Program-made: the position numbers and the translations under genes
Notes under the pieces: model-generated
What the model saw: only the letters and a program-made list of their open reading frames with translations
Databases searched by the model: none
What the model was told of the DNA's origin: nothing
Assembly: GCA_047495785.1 (NCBI GenBank)
Contig: JBLDXI010000001.1
Span: 2,232,001-2,296,000, forward strand
DNA length: 64,000 nucleotides
Origin: Lepidodermella squamata
Lineage: Eukaryota; Gastrotricha
Direction of reading: 5' to 3'
Shown: piece by piece, positions 43,240-52,632 of the stretch
Position numbering within the stretch: the stretch's first letter is position 1
How the letters are laid out: every line of letters begins with the position of its first letter

Positions 43240-43870
43240 TGGTTTAGCAATCCTGTTTCTTTCTTCTGTCCTTTTTCTTCTTTGCCTTTTATCTTGCCTA
43301 TGTTTTTTTCATCTCTAGACGATAACTAATCTCGCGTACTTGTCCCATCAACGCACTGCAGCTGGCAAGCGCGTTTCGTCTAACCACCACGAACCTTCCG
43401 TTTCGCTTTGACATTTTCGATCTTTGTGATCCTCGTTGGAGAGGCGTGTTCGTGTTCCTAGCGTCGGGTCGTACCTTGCTTAGTGCCAGGTGCGATACGC
43501 CTCCAATGCTGCCCAGTTCGTGCTGCCGCTGCGCGAGGACCTCGAGAGCGTCCGCCTGATGGCCCACCCTCCTCCGCGCTCGCCTTTTGTGATGTTGAGC
43601 AACAGCCTTCCTCGTTCCTCTGCCCGACTTCTTAAGTTAGGATGTTCTTCTCCTTTCTCCCATTTTCTATAGAATTCCTATCTCCGTTAGCTAACACTGC
43701 CTCGACCTCTTTTCTCCATTATGCTCTCCCCGCACTTCCGTGTTCTATGTTTATTTCTGCACCTGATAACTACCCTGAAATTGATATAACCCTCGCCCTC
43801 GTCATTTTCCGTCTCTCACTTGCACCGTCGATACGATGAGCTTGGCTCCATCTTGCTATCACGAGCCTCT
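43240..43870 (+). mobile_element. GC-rich LINE-type relic
   Basis: The block is pyrimidine- and GC-rich and encodes RYASNAAQFVLPLREDL around 43495-43545. That matches RYANNAVRFVLPSA encoded at about 62555-62600 in the retroelement at the right end. The 3' flank here (GATACGATGAGCTTG) also resembles the 3' region there (ATACGATCGAGGCTTG). There is no intact frame. Confidence 0.55.
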
Positions 43871-44073
43871 TGTTTCATTGGCCTTTATTTTAGTTATTCA
43901 GAATTTTTTCGAAAGAGAAGTGGAAAGAGAGGAAGGATTTTCATGTTTTATGTTTTATGTGAATTAATCGCAAAAGAAAGATTCATTATTTTGTTTCAAT
44001 TTCATAAGGACAATAAACTTGGAATTGAGAGAAATTCCCTAAAAAATATGGCCCATTTTCACTGATAGGTTAC

Positions 44074-44466
44074 TCAGTATGAAATAATTCCCAAAAATGT
44101 CTCCAGCTGCGAATTTCTCAGTTAAAATTGACCTAGGCTAATAATAGGAACCTTACCGAACCAACATGTCGGCCGAACAATCTGACGCCAAGTTCTTCGA
44201 TCACGTGCTGTTGAGCAGCAACAGTGTGCGACATTTGAGTCAGCATTTCCATTAGTTGTGGTTGATTAGTAATCAGCTGAGCACCTGGAAAGCATGAAAT
44301 TGAGTGGGAAATTCCATCCCGAGGAATCGCAAACTTTTCACTTACCTTGACAAATGCTGCCGAGCCGCAGGGCTAAGGCACCTATTTCTGCCAGGCAATC
44401 AGCACAACTTTTCGCATTGTTTTGACCGGGGCCGGCATTCGATGAGGGCGTCGAGGCAGATGCCAT
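44074..44466 (-). CDS. Small protein, unknown function, three exons
   Basis: Exon 1 is 44346-44466 (MASASTPSSNAGPGQ), exon 2 is 44157-44284 and exon 3 is 44074-44106. Introns have GTAAGT and GTAAGG donors and CCAG and CGCAG acceptors, 61 and 50 nt long. The product of about 93 residues has a Ser/Asn leader, a helical Cys-containing segment (SCADCLAEIGAL) and a second helix rich in Gln, Met and His. No known domain. Good splice sites and open frame support it; the third exon is less sure. Confidence 0.5.
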
Positions 44467-44584
44467 TAAACATCGAATTAATTACTTAAAAATCTCTAAA
44501 AAGTAAATCGTAGGTCGAAGGTTGAAGTATTTTCAGAAATATTAACAAATAATAAAATCGAAGCACGTGAATAAGTTAGTCAGA

Positions 44585-44899
44585 TTAGGCTTTGCGATGT
44601 TTCTTGCGATGCTGAGCCAACCCTGGCTGTTGCCGGAAAGTTTGTCCGCAAGTTTCGCATTTGAATCGGCCGACAGGGTCGTGAACCCCCTGATGCTGTT
44701 TAAGCAGCATGGCAGTTTTAGCCGTATAAGAACAAACCGGGCATGTCAAAGGGTCTCTCTCGACTGGGTTGGCAAATTCATACGGTGCAGGCGACTTTCC
44801 AGATGTTAAATCCGTAATAATTTGCTTCAATTTTACATTTTCGGCGTTAGAATCGGCTAACCGTTGTTTTAGCAAGGCACATTCCACACAATTAGACAT
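44585..44899 (-). CDS. B-family protein 1: coiled coil + two C2H2 fingers
   Basis: This is a 104-residue intronless frame starting MSNCVECALLKQRL. Layout: a CxxC at residues 4-7; a coiled coil of about 30 residues; PYEFANPVERDPLTC; finger 1 CPVC...HQGVH; linker DPVGRF; finger 2 CETC...HRKKH. It is the first of sixteen similar units in tandem to 52.5 kb. The N-terminal CxxC plus coiled coil suggests dimerisation. Fully intact. Confidence 0.8.
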   Translation of the reverse strand: MSNCVECALLKQRLADSNAENVKLKQIITDLTSGKSPAPYEFANPVERDPLTCPVCSYTAKTAMLLKQHQGVHDPVGRFKCETCGQTFRQQPGLAQHRKKHRKA

Positions 44900-45009
44900 T
44901 TTTCAACTCTCTCAGACCTATAAAAGGAAGTAAATCGATTTTCACGAATTTTCTTTTCCTCGACAGTTTTTATCAATTTACATGGAAAAATAAAAATTTC
45001 CAACAATGT

Positions 45010-45288
45010 TTAGCTGCATCGTTTGCGGTGGGAATACAAAGCTTGCCTCTGGCGGAAGCTGCTGCTGCATTTCTCGCACTTGTACCGCGCAACAGAATCA
45101 TGAGTCAGCCGGTGATTTACCAGGTACTGCCGATTTTTAGCCTTGAACGAACAAACCGGGCATTCGAGGGGATCACGCGCTACTTCACTCGCAAACTGAT
45201 AGTTGAGCGATTGTTTTTTCAATAGTTCAGCTTTCAATCGATCGATTTCGCGATCTTTCTCAATACAGCGTGGGCAATTTTCCATCAA
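45010..45288 (-). CDS. B-family protein 2
   Basis: 92 residues starting M(M)ENCPRC. The coiled coil is short (KDREIDRLKAELLKKQ), then NYQFASEVARDPLEC, finger 1 CPVC...HRLTH and finger 2 CEKC...HRKRC, so finger 2 ends in Cys (C2HC). Intact. Confidence 0.8.
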   Translation of the reverse strand: MMENCPRCIEKDREIDRLKAELLKKQSLNYQFASEVARDPLECPVCSFKAKNRQYLVNHRLTHDSVARYKCEKCSSSFRQRQALYSHRKRCS

Positions 45289-45390
45289 ATTTAGCTTAAC
45301 ACGTTACTTCCTAGGGCGATTATTATTACCCGGAAATCAAATGTTTGAAAACTTTCATAAATAAGGGAAATTTAATGGTTCTCTTCAAAT

Positions 45391-45678
45391 TTACCGCCCA
45401 CCGCAAATTTTACGATGGTGGCACAGTCCGGATTGTTGGCGAAAGTTTCGATTGCACATCTCACACGTGTAACGACCAACAGGGTCGTGGATGTCCTTGT
45501 GTTGTAGCAACAGCCAGGAAGATTTCGCAGTGAACGAGCAAATCGGACAGGCGAGCGGATTTTTCGCGGTATCAGGGGCAAAATTATAGGTTGATTTCCC
45601 GGCAGACATCACCTCAATTTGCTGTCTCAATTTCGCATTTTCCGCCTTCAAAGCCTCGCAACTGGCACAAGTATTCAT
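45391..45678 (-). CDS. B-family protein 3
   Basis: 95 residues starting MNTCASCEALKAENAKL. TYNFAPDTAKNPLAC leads into finger 1 (CPIC...HKDIH); finger 2 is CEMC...HRKIC (C2HC). Intact and intronless. Confidence 0.8.
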   Translation of the reverse strand: MNTCASCEALKAENAKLRQQIEVMSAGKSTYNFAPDTAKNPLACPICSFTAKSSWLLLQHKDIHDPVGRYTCEMCNRNFRQQSGLCHHRKICGGR

Positions 45679-45760
45679 AGTAAGGATATTGATAAGAGCC
45701 TAAAAGTTGCAATACCAATTCAACTTAAATTAACACGAAATTTTAGTTAATAAAAACGAG

Positions 45761-46087
45761 TTATTTCGAACACTTTTTACGATGGCGGGACAAGGCTTGA
45801 CTCTGTCGAAATGCAACTCCACAGGCATCACAACGGAACCTCCGAACAGGGTCATGCTTTGCCATGTGGCTTTTCAAGAGATGAAGAGATTTTGCTACGA
45901 ACGAACAGACCGAACATGTCAAAGGATCCAACGCTTCTTGAGCTGCGAAGTTGTAAGCCGGTTGATTTGACGACCTCTCAGCTTTCAATGAATCGTTTTC
46001 AAGTTTCAAGCGCGAAATCTCAACTTCTAAGGCCGCGTTTTCAGCCTCGGATGACGCTAGCTTCGCGCACCCTCGACAGTTATTCAT
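45761..46087 (-). CDS. B-family protein 4
   Basis: 108 residues starting MNNCRGCAKLASSEAEN. The coiled coil is longer, with a repeated LEVEISRLKLENDSLKAE pattern. AYNFAAQEALDPLTC leads into CSVC...HMAKH, and finger 2 is CDAC...HRKKC. It belongs with copies 5-8 to a closer subgroup (NQPAYNFA, HMAKHDPVRRF). Confidence 0.8.
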   Translation of the reverse strand: MNNCRGCAKLASSEAENAALEVEISRLKLENDSLKAERSSNQPAYNFAAQEALDPLTCSVCSFVAKSLHLLKSHMAKHDPVRRFRCDACGVAFRQSQALSRHRKKCSK

Positions 46088-46539
46088 AATACTTGGGAGA
46101 CAACGAAGACAACTTTAAATTAGAAATTAAATAGGAAAACCTAAAAAGTTGAGCGTATACGCAAAATTCTAACAAAATGAACCGAAGATTTAGAAGATCG
46201 GAAAATGAAAACGTTCAGGAGAACTGAATAGTGCGTCCCAGATGTTGCGCAACCATCCAATCTTCAATTTTCAAATCAATTGAGTCTTTTCCGCCTACTT
46301 TCCTTGGGTCCACTCAAAATCCAAAATACAAACGATGGAAGCTTGTAGAAAATAAAAAATTAAGTATCAATCAACTAAGCTTCAATTTTTTCATTCGGAA
46401 ATCAAATTGTTGATCCATCAAAATGAAAGAGTCAGGTTTCAAAACGGTTCCACCTCTTTTCATTGAAAATACTCATTTAATCTTATTCGCACCGCAACGC
46501 GAAGTAGTTAAAAATAAAACCTTCAATGCTTGTGACTGA
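46088..46539. other. Spacer
   Basis: AT-rich; no exon or repeat recognised. Parts resemble the spacers after copies 6 and 9 (GCGTCCCAGATGTTGCGCAACCATCCAAT region), consistent with tandem duplication including spacer. Confidence 0.4.
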
Positions 46540-46857
46540 TCATTTCCCGCAGCGTCTTAGATGATAACTTAAGCCTTGATGCTGTTGATAGGCTTTCCCG
46601 CAGGTCACACAACGAAACCTCCGAACAGGATCATGCTTCGCCATGTGGCTCCTTAGAAGATTGGCCGATTTTGCTACAAACGAGCAGATCGAACACGTTA
46701 GAGGATCCAACGCCTCTGGTGTCGCGAAGTTGTAGGCCGGTTGATTTGTCGTTCTCTCGGCTTTTAACGACTCGTTTTCTTGCTTTAAACGAGAATTTTC
46801 TACCTGCAAAGCCGCTATTTCTGCCTCGAAAGACGCACACCCCAAGCAGTTATTCAT
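46540..46857 (-). CDS. B-family protein 5
   Basis: 105 residues starting MNNCLGCASFEAEIAAL. Coiled coil; AYNFATPEALDPLTC; finger 1 CSIC...HMAKH; finger 2 CVTCGKAYQQ...HLRRC. Intact. Very close to copies 6 and 7. Confidence 0.8.
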   Translation of the reverse strand: MNNCLGCASFEAEIAALQVENSRLKQENESLKAERTTNQPAYNFATPEALDPLTCSICSFVAKSANLLRSHMAKHDPVRRFRCVTCGKAYQQHQGLSYHLRRCGK

Positions 46858-47151
46858 ATATATAATTCGAGAAAATCGAGGAATTTCTAAGTAGATTCGA
46901 TGAGAAATAAAGTTAGGAAAACTTGAATCTTCATATTTAACATCAAATTAATTGAAGAGAAAGATTCAAAAAATCTGGTCAATAGAATACAGAAATTGGA
47001 AATCATAAATAATGAACAAGGCAACTATTTTTTCGGATTTTCTTCAGCAGGTCAAACATTTTTCCGAGAAAACAAGAAGTGCCTAAATTCGTTAAATTTC
47101 CGTTGAAAATGAATACAAATTCAAATTACTGTCATCAATGCATGTGACTGA

Positions 47152-47481
47152 TCATTTCGCGCAGCCCCTTCTCAGATGTTTATTTACGCTTTGCTGCTGT
47201 TGATAGGTTTTCCCGCAGGTCACGCATTCGAACCTCCGAACGGGATCATGCTTGGCCATGTGGCTTTTTAAGAGGTGAAAGGATTTTGCTACAAACGAAC
47301 AGACCGAACATGTCAAAGGATCCAAAGCTTCCGGAGTCGCGAAGTTATAGGCAGGTTGACTTGACGTTCTCTCAGCTTTCAACGAATCGTTTTCTCGCTT
47401 CAAACGCAAATTTTCCACTTTCAGGGCCGCGTTTTCAGCCTCGAATGACGAAAGCTTCACACAACCACGACAGTTGTTCAT
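47152..47481 (-). CDS. B-family protein 6
   Basis: I take the ATG at 47481 (MNNCRGCVKLSSFEAEN) by comparison with siblings; an in-frame start exists 15 nt upstream. 109 residues: coiled coil, AYNFATPEALDPLTC, finger 1 CSVC...HMAKH, finger 2 CVTCGKTYQQQ...HLRRGC. Intact. Confidence 0.8.
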   Translation of the reverse strand: MNNCRGCVKLSSFEAENAALKVENLRLKRENDSLKAERTSSQPAYNFATPEALDPLTCSVCSFVAKSFHLLKSHMAKHDPVRRFECVTCGKTYQQQQSVNKHLRRGCAK

Positions 47482-47888
47482 AATACTTAGAGACAAAGGA
47501 GAAAAACTTTCCGAAATTAGAAATTAAATACGAAATCCTAAAAATTAGAGGGTGTAAATATCGAAAAAATGAATCTAAGATTCCGACGATCAAAAAATGA
47601 AAATGTTCAGGTGAACGGAATAGCTACAGCGTGCCCAATAAGCTGCATTATTTTCGTTCTCATAATTTCTATTTTCAAGCAATTCAGTAATTTCCAACTC
47701 TAATTTTCTAATTAGCCATTCTGATAAATTGTCCGCGAATTTTTTAGTTAATTATGGGTCACACTGAAAATCCCAAAGATATGATATCATAGAGCAAGGT
47801 TATGAAACGGTTCGATCACTTTTCGCTGAAAATATTCTTCTTCGCGCCGTGTTAAAAATAGAACCATGTCCTCAATGCTAGTGACTGA
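47482..47888. other. Spacer
   Basis: AT-rich spacer without recognised exon. Its order of short blocks resembles the 46.1-46.5 kb spacer. Confidence 0.4.
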
Positions 47889-48209
47889 TCATTTCGCGCA
47901 GCCCTTCCTTAGATGATTACTTAGGCCTTGCTGCTGCTGAAAAGAATTCCCGCAGGTCACACATTTGAACCTCCGAACAGGATCATGCTTCGCCATGTGG
48001 CTCTTCAGAAGGTAGACTTTCTTCGCTACGAACGCGCAGATCGAACACGTTAACGGATCCAATGCTTCTGGAGTCGCGAAGTTGTAGGCCGGCTGATTTG
48101 ACATTTTTTCAGCTTTCAACGACTCGATTTCTCGCTTTAGACGCGAATTTTCGACTTTTAGGGCCCCGTTTTCTGCCTCGAAGTTCACACAACCACGACA
48201 TTTATCCAT
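47889..48209 (-). CDS. B-family protein 7
   Basis: 106 residues starting MDKCRGCVNFEAENGAL. Coiled coil, AYNFATPEALDPLTC, finger 1 CAFC-equivalent core CSICAFVAKK...HMAKH, finger 2 CVTCGNSFQQQ...HLRKGC. Intact. Confidence 0.8.
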   Translation of the reverse strand: MDKCRGCVNFEAENGALKVENSRLKREIESLKAEKMSNQPAYNFATPEALDPLTCSICAFVAKKVYLLKSHMAKHDPVRRFKCVTCGNSFQQQQGLSNHLRKGCAK

Positions 48210-48508
48210 GATAATTCGAGAAAAACAACTAATTTCCTATATGGAAATTTTCGAAATGAGAAGCAAAAAATGGATTGCAAATCCCAATTTTTATCAGATG
48301 TAACATCGAATTAACGAACCAATCAACCGAATGAATTATCCGCATTGAAGTTGTTTGCCTACAGAAGATCAATTATTATCGAAATCAACTATGATTTTTT
48401 CATATTTTCCGATTTTAGTAGTGACTTCGAAGAGCGCTGTTCCGCATCACTTGACTTATAAATAAAATTTACCAGTAAAAGGTCGTCGAAACTTGTGATT
48501 AAAAGCGA

Positions 48509-48828
48509 TTAATTCGCACAGCCCTTTCTAAGATGACCGTTCAAGTTTTGACGCTGCTGATACGTTTTCCCGCAATTCTCGCAACGGAACCTCCGAAAAG
48601 GGTCATGCCTAGCCATATGGCTCTTGAGAAGGTAAGCAGTCTTCGCCACAAACGAGCAGACCGAAAAGTCAACGGATCTACGGCTTCTTGAGCTGCGAAG
48701 TTGTAGGCCGGTTGGTAGGACGATTTTTCGGCTCGTAGCAACTCAATTTCACGATTCAAACGCGAGATCTCTGCCTTCAAAGAGGCGTTTGCCGTCTCTA
48801 GTGAAGCGCAGCCAAGACAGTTACTCAT
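48509..48828 (-). pseudogene. B-family copy 8, frameshifted
   Basis: The start (MSNCLGCASLETANASL), coiled coil and AYNFAAQEAVDPLT are normal. At the first Cys of finger 1 (near 48670) a base is missing and the Cys codon is changed. The true continuation (VCSFVAK...HMARHDP...CENCGKTYQQ) is readable only in the next frame to 48509. As written, no finger forms. A product would be a coiled coil without fingers. Confidence 0.75.
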
Positions 48829-48893
48829 TGAAAAAACTAGAAAATATACAAATAATACAGATTTTTCTCGAAATTTTTCAAGAGAACGTCAAA

Positions 48894-49187
48894 TCAGCCG
48901 CTATGTTGAACTTTGCGATGTCGATAGTAGCCATGGGGTTGACGAAAAATCTTGCCACAATATTCGCACTTGTAACGTCCGACGGGGTCATGAATGGCCT
49001 GGTGGTGTTTCAGCGACAGTGCGCTTTTGGCTGTAAACGAGCAAACCGGGCATGTCAGAGGGTCACTAGCGACTTCAGGTTTGAAACTATAGGCTGAATT
49101 TCCATCAGTCATCGACTCAATCTGCAACTTCAATCGCTCAATTTCAGCTTTCAACGAGGCATTAGTAACACAACCAGGGCAGCTCAT
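48894..49187 (-). CDS. B-family protein 9
   Basis: I take the ATG at 49187 (MSCPGCVTNASLKAEIERL), as in siblings; the longer frame upstream is non-coding. 97 residues: coiled coil, AYSFKPEVASDPLTC, finger 1 CPVC...HQAIH, finger 2 CEYCGKIF...HRKVQH (true C2H2). Intact. Confidence 0.8.
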   Translation of the reverse strand: MSCPGCVTNASLKAEIERLKLQIESMTDGNSAYSFKPEVASDPLTCPVCSFTAKSALSLKHHQAIHDPVGRYKCEYCGKIFRQPHGYYRHRKVQHSG

Positions 49188-49556
49188 ATTACCGAAAAAT
49201 GCAAAAAAACTAAAAATTCGAACTTCAAATTCAATTTTAAAGAAATATAGACCCAGGCGTTGTTCAACCATTCGAATCTTGTAATTATTTTCAGGAAATG
49301 AGTATTTTCCTAAAATCGAATAATTTAATTGATACCGATGGATACGTTTCATACTAACCCATTGCATTATGAATTTTTCTGACCATGAAACCTCTCAACC
49401 AAGTTTTTTCTTCACTAAGTCAAATTATTCAACTATACAATCAAAGAGCAAGATATCAAAACGGTTCGATCACTTTTTATCGAAAAATCGCGAAACTCAT
49501 AACGCCACGATCCGTTTCAACAAATTAAACGAGTAAAAATGAAAATAATGTCCTCA
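49188..49556. other. Spacer
   Basis: AT-rich, no exon recognised. Confidence 0.4.
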
Positions 49557-50033
49557 TTACTTTTCGCTGATCATTTTGCAGCCCTTCCTCTTATGATAAC
49601 TCAAGTCTTGAGGCTGTTTGAAGGTTTCCCCGCAGGTCTTGCAACTGAACTTCCCGACGGGATCGTGCCTCCACATGTGGTTCTTCAGGCGGGAACCGGA
49701 TTTTCCTACGTACGAACAGATCGAACACGTCCAACGATTCAATGCTTTCGGGGCTGCCGAATTGAAGGCCGGTTGATTCGACGTTCTCACAGCTTGCAAA
49801 GACTCGTTTTCTAGCTTCAAACGCGAATTCTCCGCTTTCAACGCTAACGACTCATTCTCTTGCTTTCAACGAGAATTCTCCACTTTCAAAGCCGCGATTT
49901 CGGCCTCGAAAGACGGCGCAAGACTAAGAGGGCCACTAGCGACTTCAGGTGCAACAGCACAGGCTGAATTTCCGTCAGCCATCGACTCAATCTGCAACTT
50001 CAATCGCGCAATTTAAGTTCCAGAGCAGCTCAT
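49557..50033 (-). pseudogene. B-family copy 10, chimeric and N-terminally broken
   Basis: From 50033 the sequence resembles the copy-9 N-terminus (MSCSGT, then stop, then ARLKLQIESMADGNSA...). It then joins a second, copy-5-like N-terminus (FEAEIAALKVENSR, stop, KQENESLALKAENSRLKLENESL) leading into two finger units: CSIC...HMWRH and CKTC...HKRKGC. The YNF motif is altered (AFNSAAP) and PLTC is RWTC. The finger part is open from about 49841, but two stops precede it. It looks like an unequal crossover product. Confidence 0.65.
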
Positions 50034-50092
50034 ATTTACGAAAAAGTTCAAGAAATAACTAAAAATTCGAACGATAGATATCAAGATGAATT

Positions 50093-50395
50093 TTAACGGT
50101 GGACAGTTCTAAGATGTCTCAACGAGTTTTGCCTGTGATGAAACGTTTTCCCGCAATTTTCGCAGCTGAACTGGCCAACCGGTTCGTGCTTCACCTTGTG
50201 GCTTTTCAGCAGTGCGACACTTTTAGCTGTAAACGAGCAAACAGGGCACGTCAAAGGGTTAAGAGCTTCCTGGGCCGCGAACTGATAATTCGGCTGAGAC
50301 GTAGAACTCTGTTTCAGAGTCAAAATTTCAGCTTCCAACTCCGAGATTCTTCGTTTCAACGACACGTTTTCGATACAGCCTTTACAGTTACTCAT
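50093..50395 (-). CDS. B-family protein 11
   Basis: 100 residues starting MSNCKGCIENVSLKRRI. Coiled coil (ISELEAEILTLKQ), NYQFAAQEALNPLTC, finger 1 CPVC...HKVKH, finger 2 CENCGKTF...HLRTVH. Intact with two canonical C2H2 fingers. Confidence 0.8.
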   Translation of the reverse strand: MSNCKGCIENVSLKRRISELEAEILTLKQSSTSQPNYQFAAQEALNPLTCPVCSFTAKSVALLKSHKVKHEPVGQFSCENCGKTFHHRQNSLRHLRTVHR

Positions 50396-50438
50396 CTTAC
50401 AAATAATCCGCCTAAAAATTATCCAATCGAAGGTTTAT

Positions 50439-50735
50439 TCATGCATGAGCAATTTTACGATGACGGTATAAACTCTGGCCCTGGCGAAAGACGTTACCAC
50501 AAATTTCACATTTGAAACGAGCAACCGGGTCATGAACGGTCTGATGCTGCTTTAGCAGCTTTACAGTCTTCGCAGTGAATGAACAAACAGGACAGGACAA
50601 CGGGTCTCGAGCGACTTCGGCAGTATATGCGTAAGGGGAAGATTTTTCGGCAAGCAACGTTTCTATTTGCCGCTTCAAATTCGCATTTTCGGACTTCACG
50701 CTGGCCAACTCAACGCAACCGGAGCACTTATTCAT
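50439..50735 (-). CDS. B-family protein 12
   Basis: 98 residues starting MNKCSGCVELASVKSEN. PYAYTAEVARDPLSC precedes finger 1 (CPVC...HQTVH); finger 2 is CEICGNVF...HRKIAH. Y replaces F in the YxF motif. Intact. Confidence 0.8.
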   Translation of the reverse strand: MNKCSGCVELASVKSENANLKRQIETLLAEKSSPYAYTAEVARDPLSCPVCSFTAKTVKLLKQHQTVHDPVARFKCEICGNVFRQGQSLYRHRKIAHA

Positions 50736-50811
50736 CTTAAAATCGACTAAATATTCAAAAAAAAATAGAACTACGGGAGTTCGAATTTTTCATAAGCGAA
50801 TTTGTTCAAAA

Positions 50812-51114
50812 TCAAGCCGAACATTTCCTCTGATGGCTGTACATAGCAGGCTCTTGACGAAATTTCTTTCCGCAAAACTTGCAGGAAAACCGTTCGACAG
50901 AGTCGTGGATAGGCATGTGTTGAAGGAGGTGCTTCTTCAATTTAAACGCCCTCAAGCAGACCTTACAAGTGAGAGGGTCGATAACGGGAGGCGGCGCATA
51001 TTCGTAATTCGATGAAACAGATGAAGAGGCCAACTGGGCCTCGAGGCGCGAAACTTTCGCTATTTCTTCGGACAATCGCTTTTCTAATATAGCGCAATTT
51101 TTGCAACTATTCAT
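50812..51114 (-). CDS. B-family protein 13
   Basis: I take the ATG at 51114 (MNSCKNCAILEKRLSEE). 100 residues: coiled coil, NYEYAPPPVIDPLTC, finger 1 CKVC...HMPIH, finger 2 CKFCGKKF...HQRKC. With copies 14-16 it forms a subgroup with HMPxHDSVxRFSCKFCG. Confidence 0.8.
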   Translation of the reverse strand: MNSCKNCAILEKRLSEEIAKVSRLEAQLASSSVSSNYEYAPPPVIDPLTCKVCLRAFKLKKHLLQHMPIHDSVERFSCKFCGKKFRQEPAMYSHQRKCSA

Positions 51115-51502
51115 TTTTTCAATAAAAATTTCCAATAGACTCGAAAATAAAATTAAAAAATCAAAAATTGAAATATAATCGGAACATAATTTTCCTAGTT
51201 TTCATTCTCTCAGTTGCATTTTTAGCTGGCAAGTTATCGTTCATATTCGTCCGTTTCTGGCTCCGCGTTTCTAGGATATCAGAAAACTTGGGACCTCAGC
51301 TAACTTTGTTCACAGATTTCGCACTATCGAAAAAAATCAAAATATGATTACAAAATCACAGAAAACTATAACCATAAAAACCTAATTACGATATCAAAAT
51401 CAGGAGGGTACGACTTTTTTCGAAAATTATCTGTTCAACTAGCTTCCCAAGAACAATATTTTTCATGTGATGGACAATATTCCATGAAAATTTTAGTTCC
51501 GA
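51115..51502. other. Spacer
   Basis: AT-rich, no exon recognised on either strand. Confidence 0.4.
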
Positions 51503-51805
51503 TCAATTCTGGCATTTTTTCTGGTGAGCGTACATAGTAGTGTCCTGACGATATTTCCTGCCGCAAAACTTGCACGAGAAACGCGCGACTGAATCGTGGA
51601 CAGGCATGTGCTGCTCGAGGTGATGTTTCGTTTTGAATACCTTCAAACAAATGCTACACGATAACGGATCGACCTGAGGCGGTGGGACAAACTCGTAATT
51701 TGACGAATTCGAGGACGTTTTCAACTGTTCTCTAAGACGCGCATTAGCCGCTCTTTCTTCCGAGAGTTCCTTCTCAAGCACAGCGCATTTTTTACAACTA
51801 TTCAT
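51503..51805 (-). CDS. B-family protein 14
   Basis: 100 residues starting MNSCKKCAVLEKELSEE. Coiled coil, NYEFVPPPQVDPLSC, finger 1 CSIC...HMPVH, finger 2 CKFCGRKY...HQKKC (C2HC). Intact. Confidence 0.8.
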   Translation of the reverse strand: MNSCKKCAVLEKELSEERAANARLREQLKTSSNSSNYEFVPPPQVDPLSCSICLKVFKTKHHLEQHMPVHDSVARFSCKFCGRKYRQDTTMYAHQKKCQN

Positions 51806-51878
51806 AATTGGATAAATCTATAAATAAATCCCACAAAATTAATGGATAATTTAATGTCCCGTGAAAAGGAAGATAACA

Positions 51879-52175
51879 CTAATTCTGGCAAGTTTTTGAA
51901 TGCTTACTCAAACTTGGCCCATGACGAAAAGTTTTACCGCACAAGTTGCAACGAAATCGGCCAACAGCATCGTGACTCGGCTTGTGCTGATTGAGCAACG
52001 GCTTGGTTTTGAAGACTTTCAAGCAAATCGGGCAGGTGAGGGGATCAACGGCTGGGTCCGGGGTGAATTGATAGCTGCTGATCGACGGTGGTCCGTTTTT
52101 CAGGCGATCGATTTCAGCCAGAGCCTCCTTCAACTTCACCTCCAGTTGTTCACATCCGGAGCAATTTTTCATCAT
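51879..52175 (-). CDS. B-family protein 15
   Basis: 98 residues starting M(M)KNCSGCEQLEVKLKEAL. SYQFTPDPAVDPLTC, finger 1 CPIC...HKPSH, finger 2 CNLCGKTF...HSKTC (C2HC). Intact. Confidence 0.8.
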   Translation of the reverse strand: MMKNCSGCEQLEVKLKEALAEIDRLKNGPPSISSYQFTPDPAVDPLTCPICLKVFKTKPLLNQHKPSHDAVGRFRCNLCGKTFRHGPSLSKHSKTCQN

Positions 52176-52253
52176 TTTAGGATAAATTATCTAAAATTGA
52201 AATTCAATTCAATTACAATGCAAAATTAATAGGTTATGAATTATGAAGGAATT

Positions 52254-52547
52254 TCAAGCCATGCCACACGACTTTTGATGTAGATACATGCTAGGTCGTT
52301 GGCGAAAAATTTTACCACAATATTTGCAACTGAATCGTCCGACAGGGTCGTGAACAGGCGCGTGCTGGTTGAGCAAATGTTTCGATTTGAATACCTTGAA
52401 GCAGACCAGACAGCTGAGCGGATTAACTTCGGACGCTGTAGCGAATTCGTACACTGTAGCATTCGAGTTTTCTTTCAAGCGCGAATTTTCAGCTAAGGCT
52501 TCGCGCAATTTGATGTCGAGTTTACCACAATTAGAGCATTTTTTCGT
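52254..52547 (-). CDS. B-family copy 16 with ACG in place of the start ATG
   Basis: The frame reads KKCSNCGKLDIKLREALAE, a coiled coil, VYEFATASEVNPLSC and two fingers (CLVC...HAPVH, CKYCGKIF...HQKSC). Where siblings start ATG, this copy has ACG at 52545-52547, and no in-frame ATG is visible upstream in the same exon. The body is undamaged. It may use ACG initiation, have a start elsewhere, or be newly silenced. Confidence 0.6.
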   Translation of the reverse strand, partial: TKKCSNCGKLDIKLREALAENSRLKENSNATVYEFATASEVNPLSCLVCFKVFKSKHLLNQHAPVHDPVGRFSCKYCGKIFRQRPSMYLHQKSCGMA

Positions 52548-52632
52548 TCCAGAGCCTTCACATATTATAAAAATTAAAAATAAATAATTAAGAATATTTT
52601 AGAACAATTCCTCCTTAATCGACAGTATTTCG

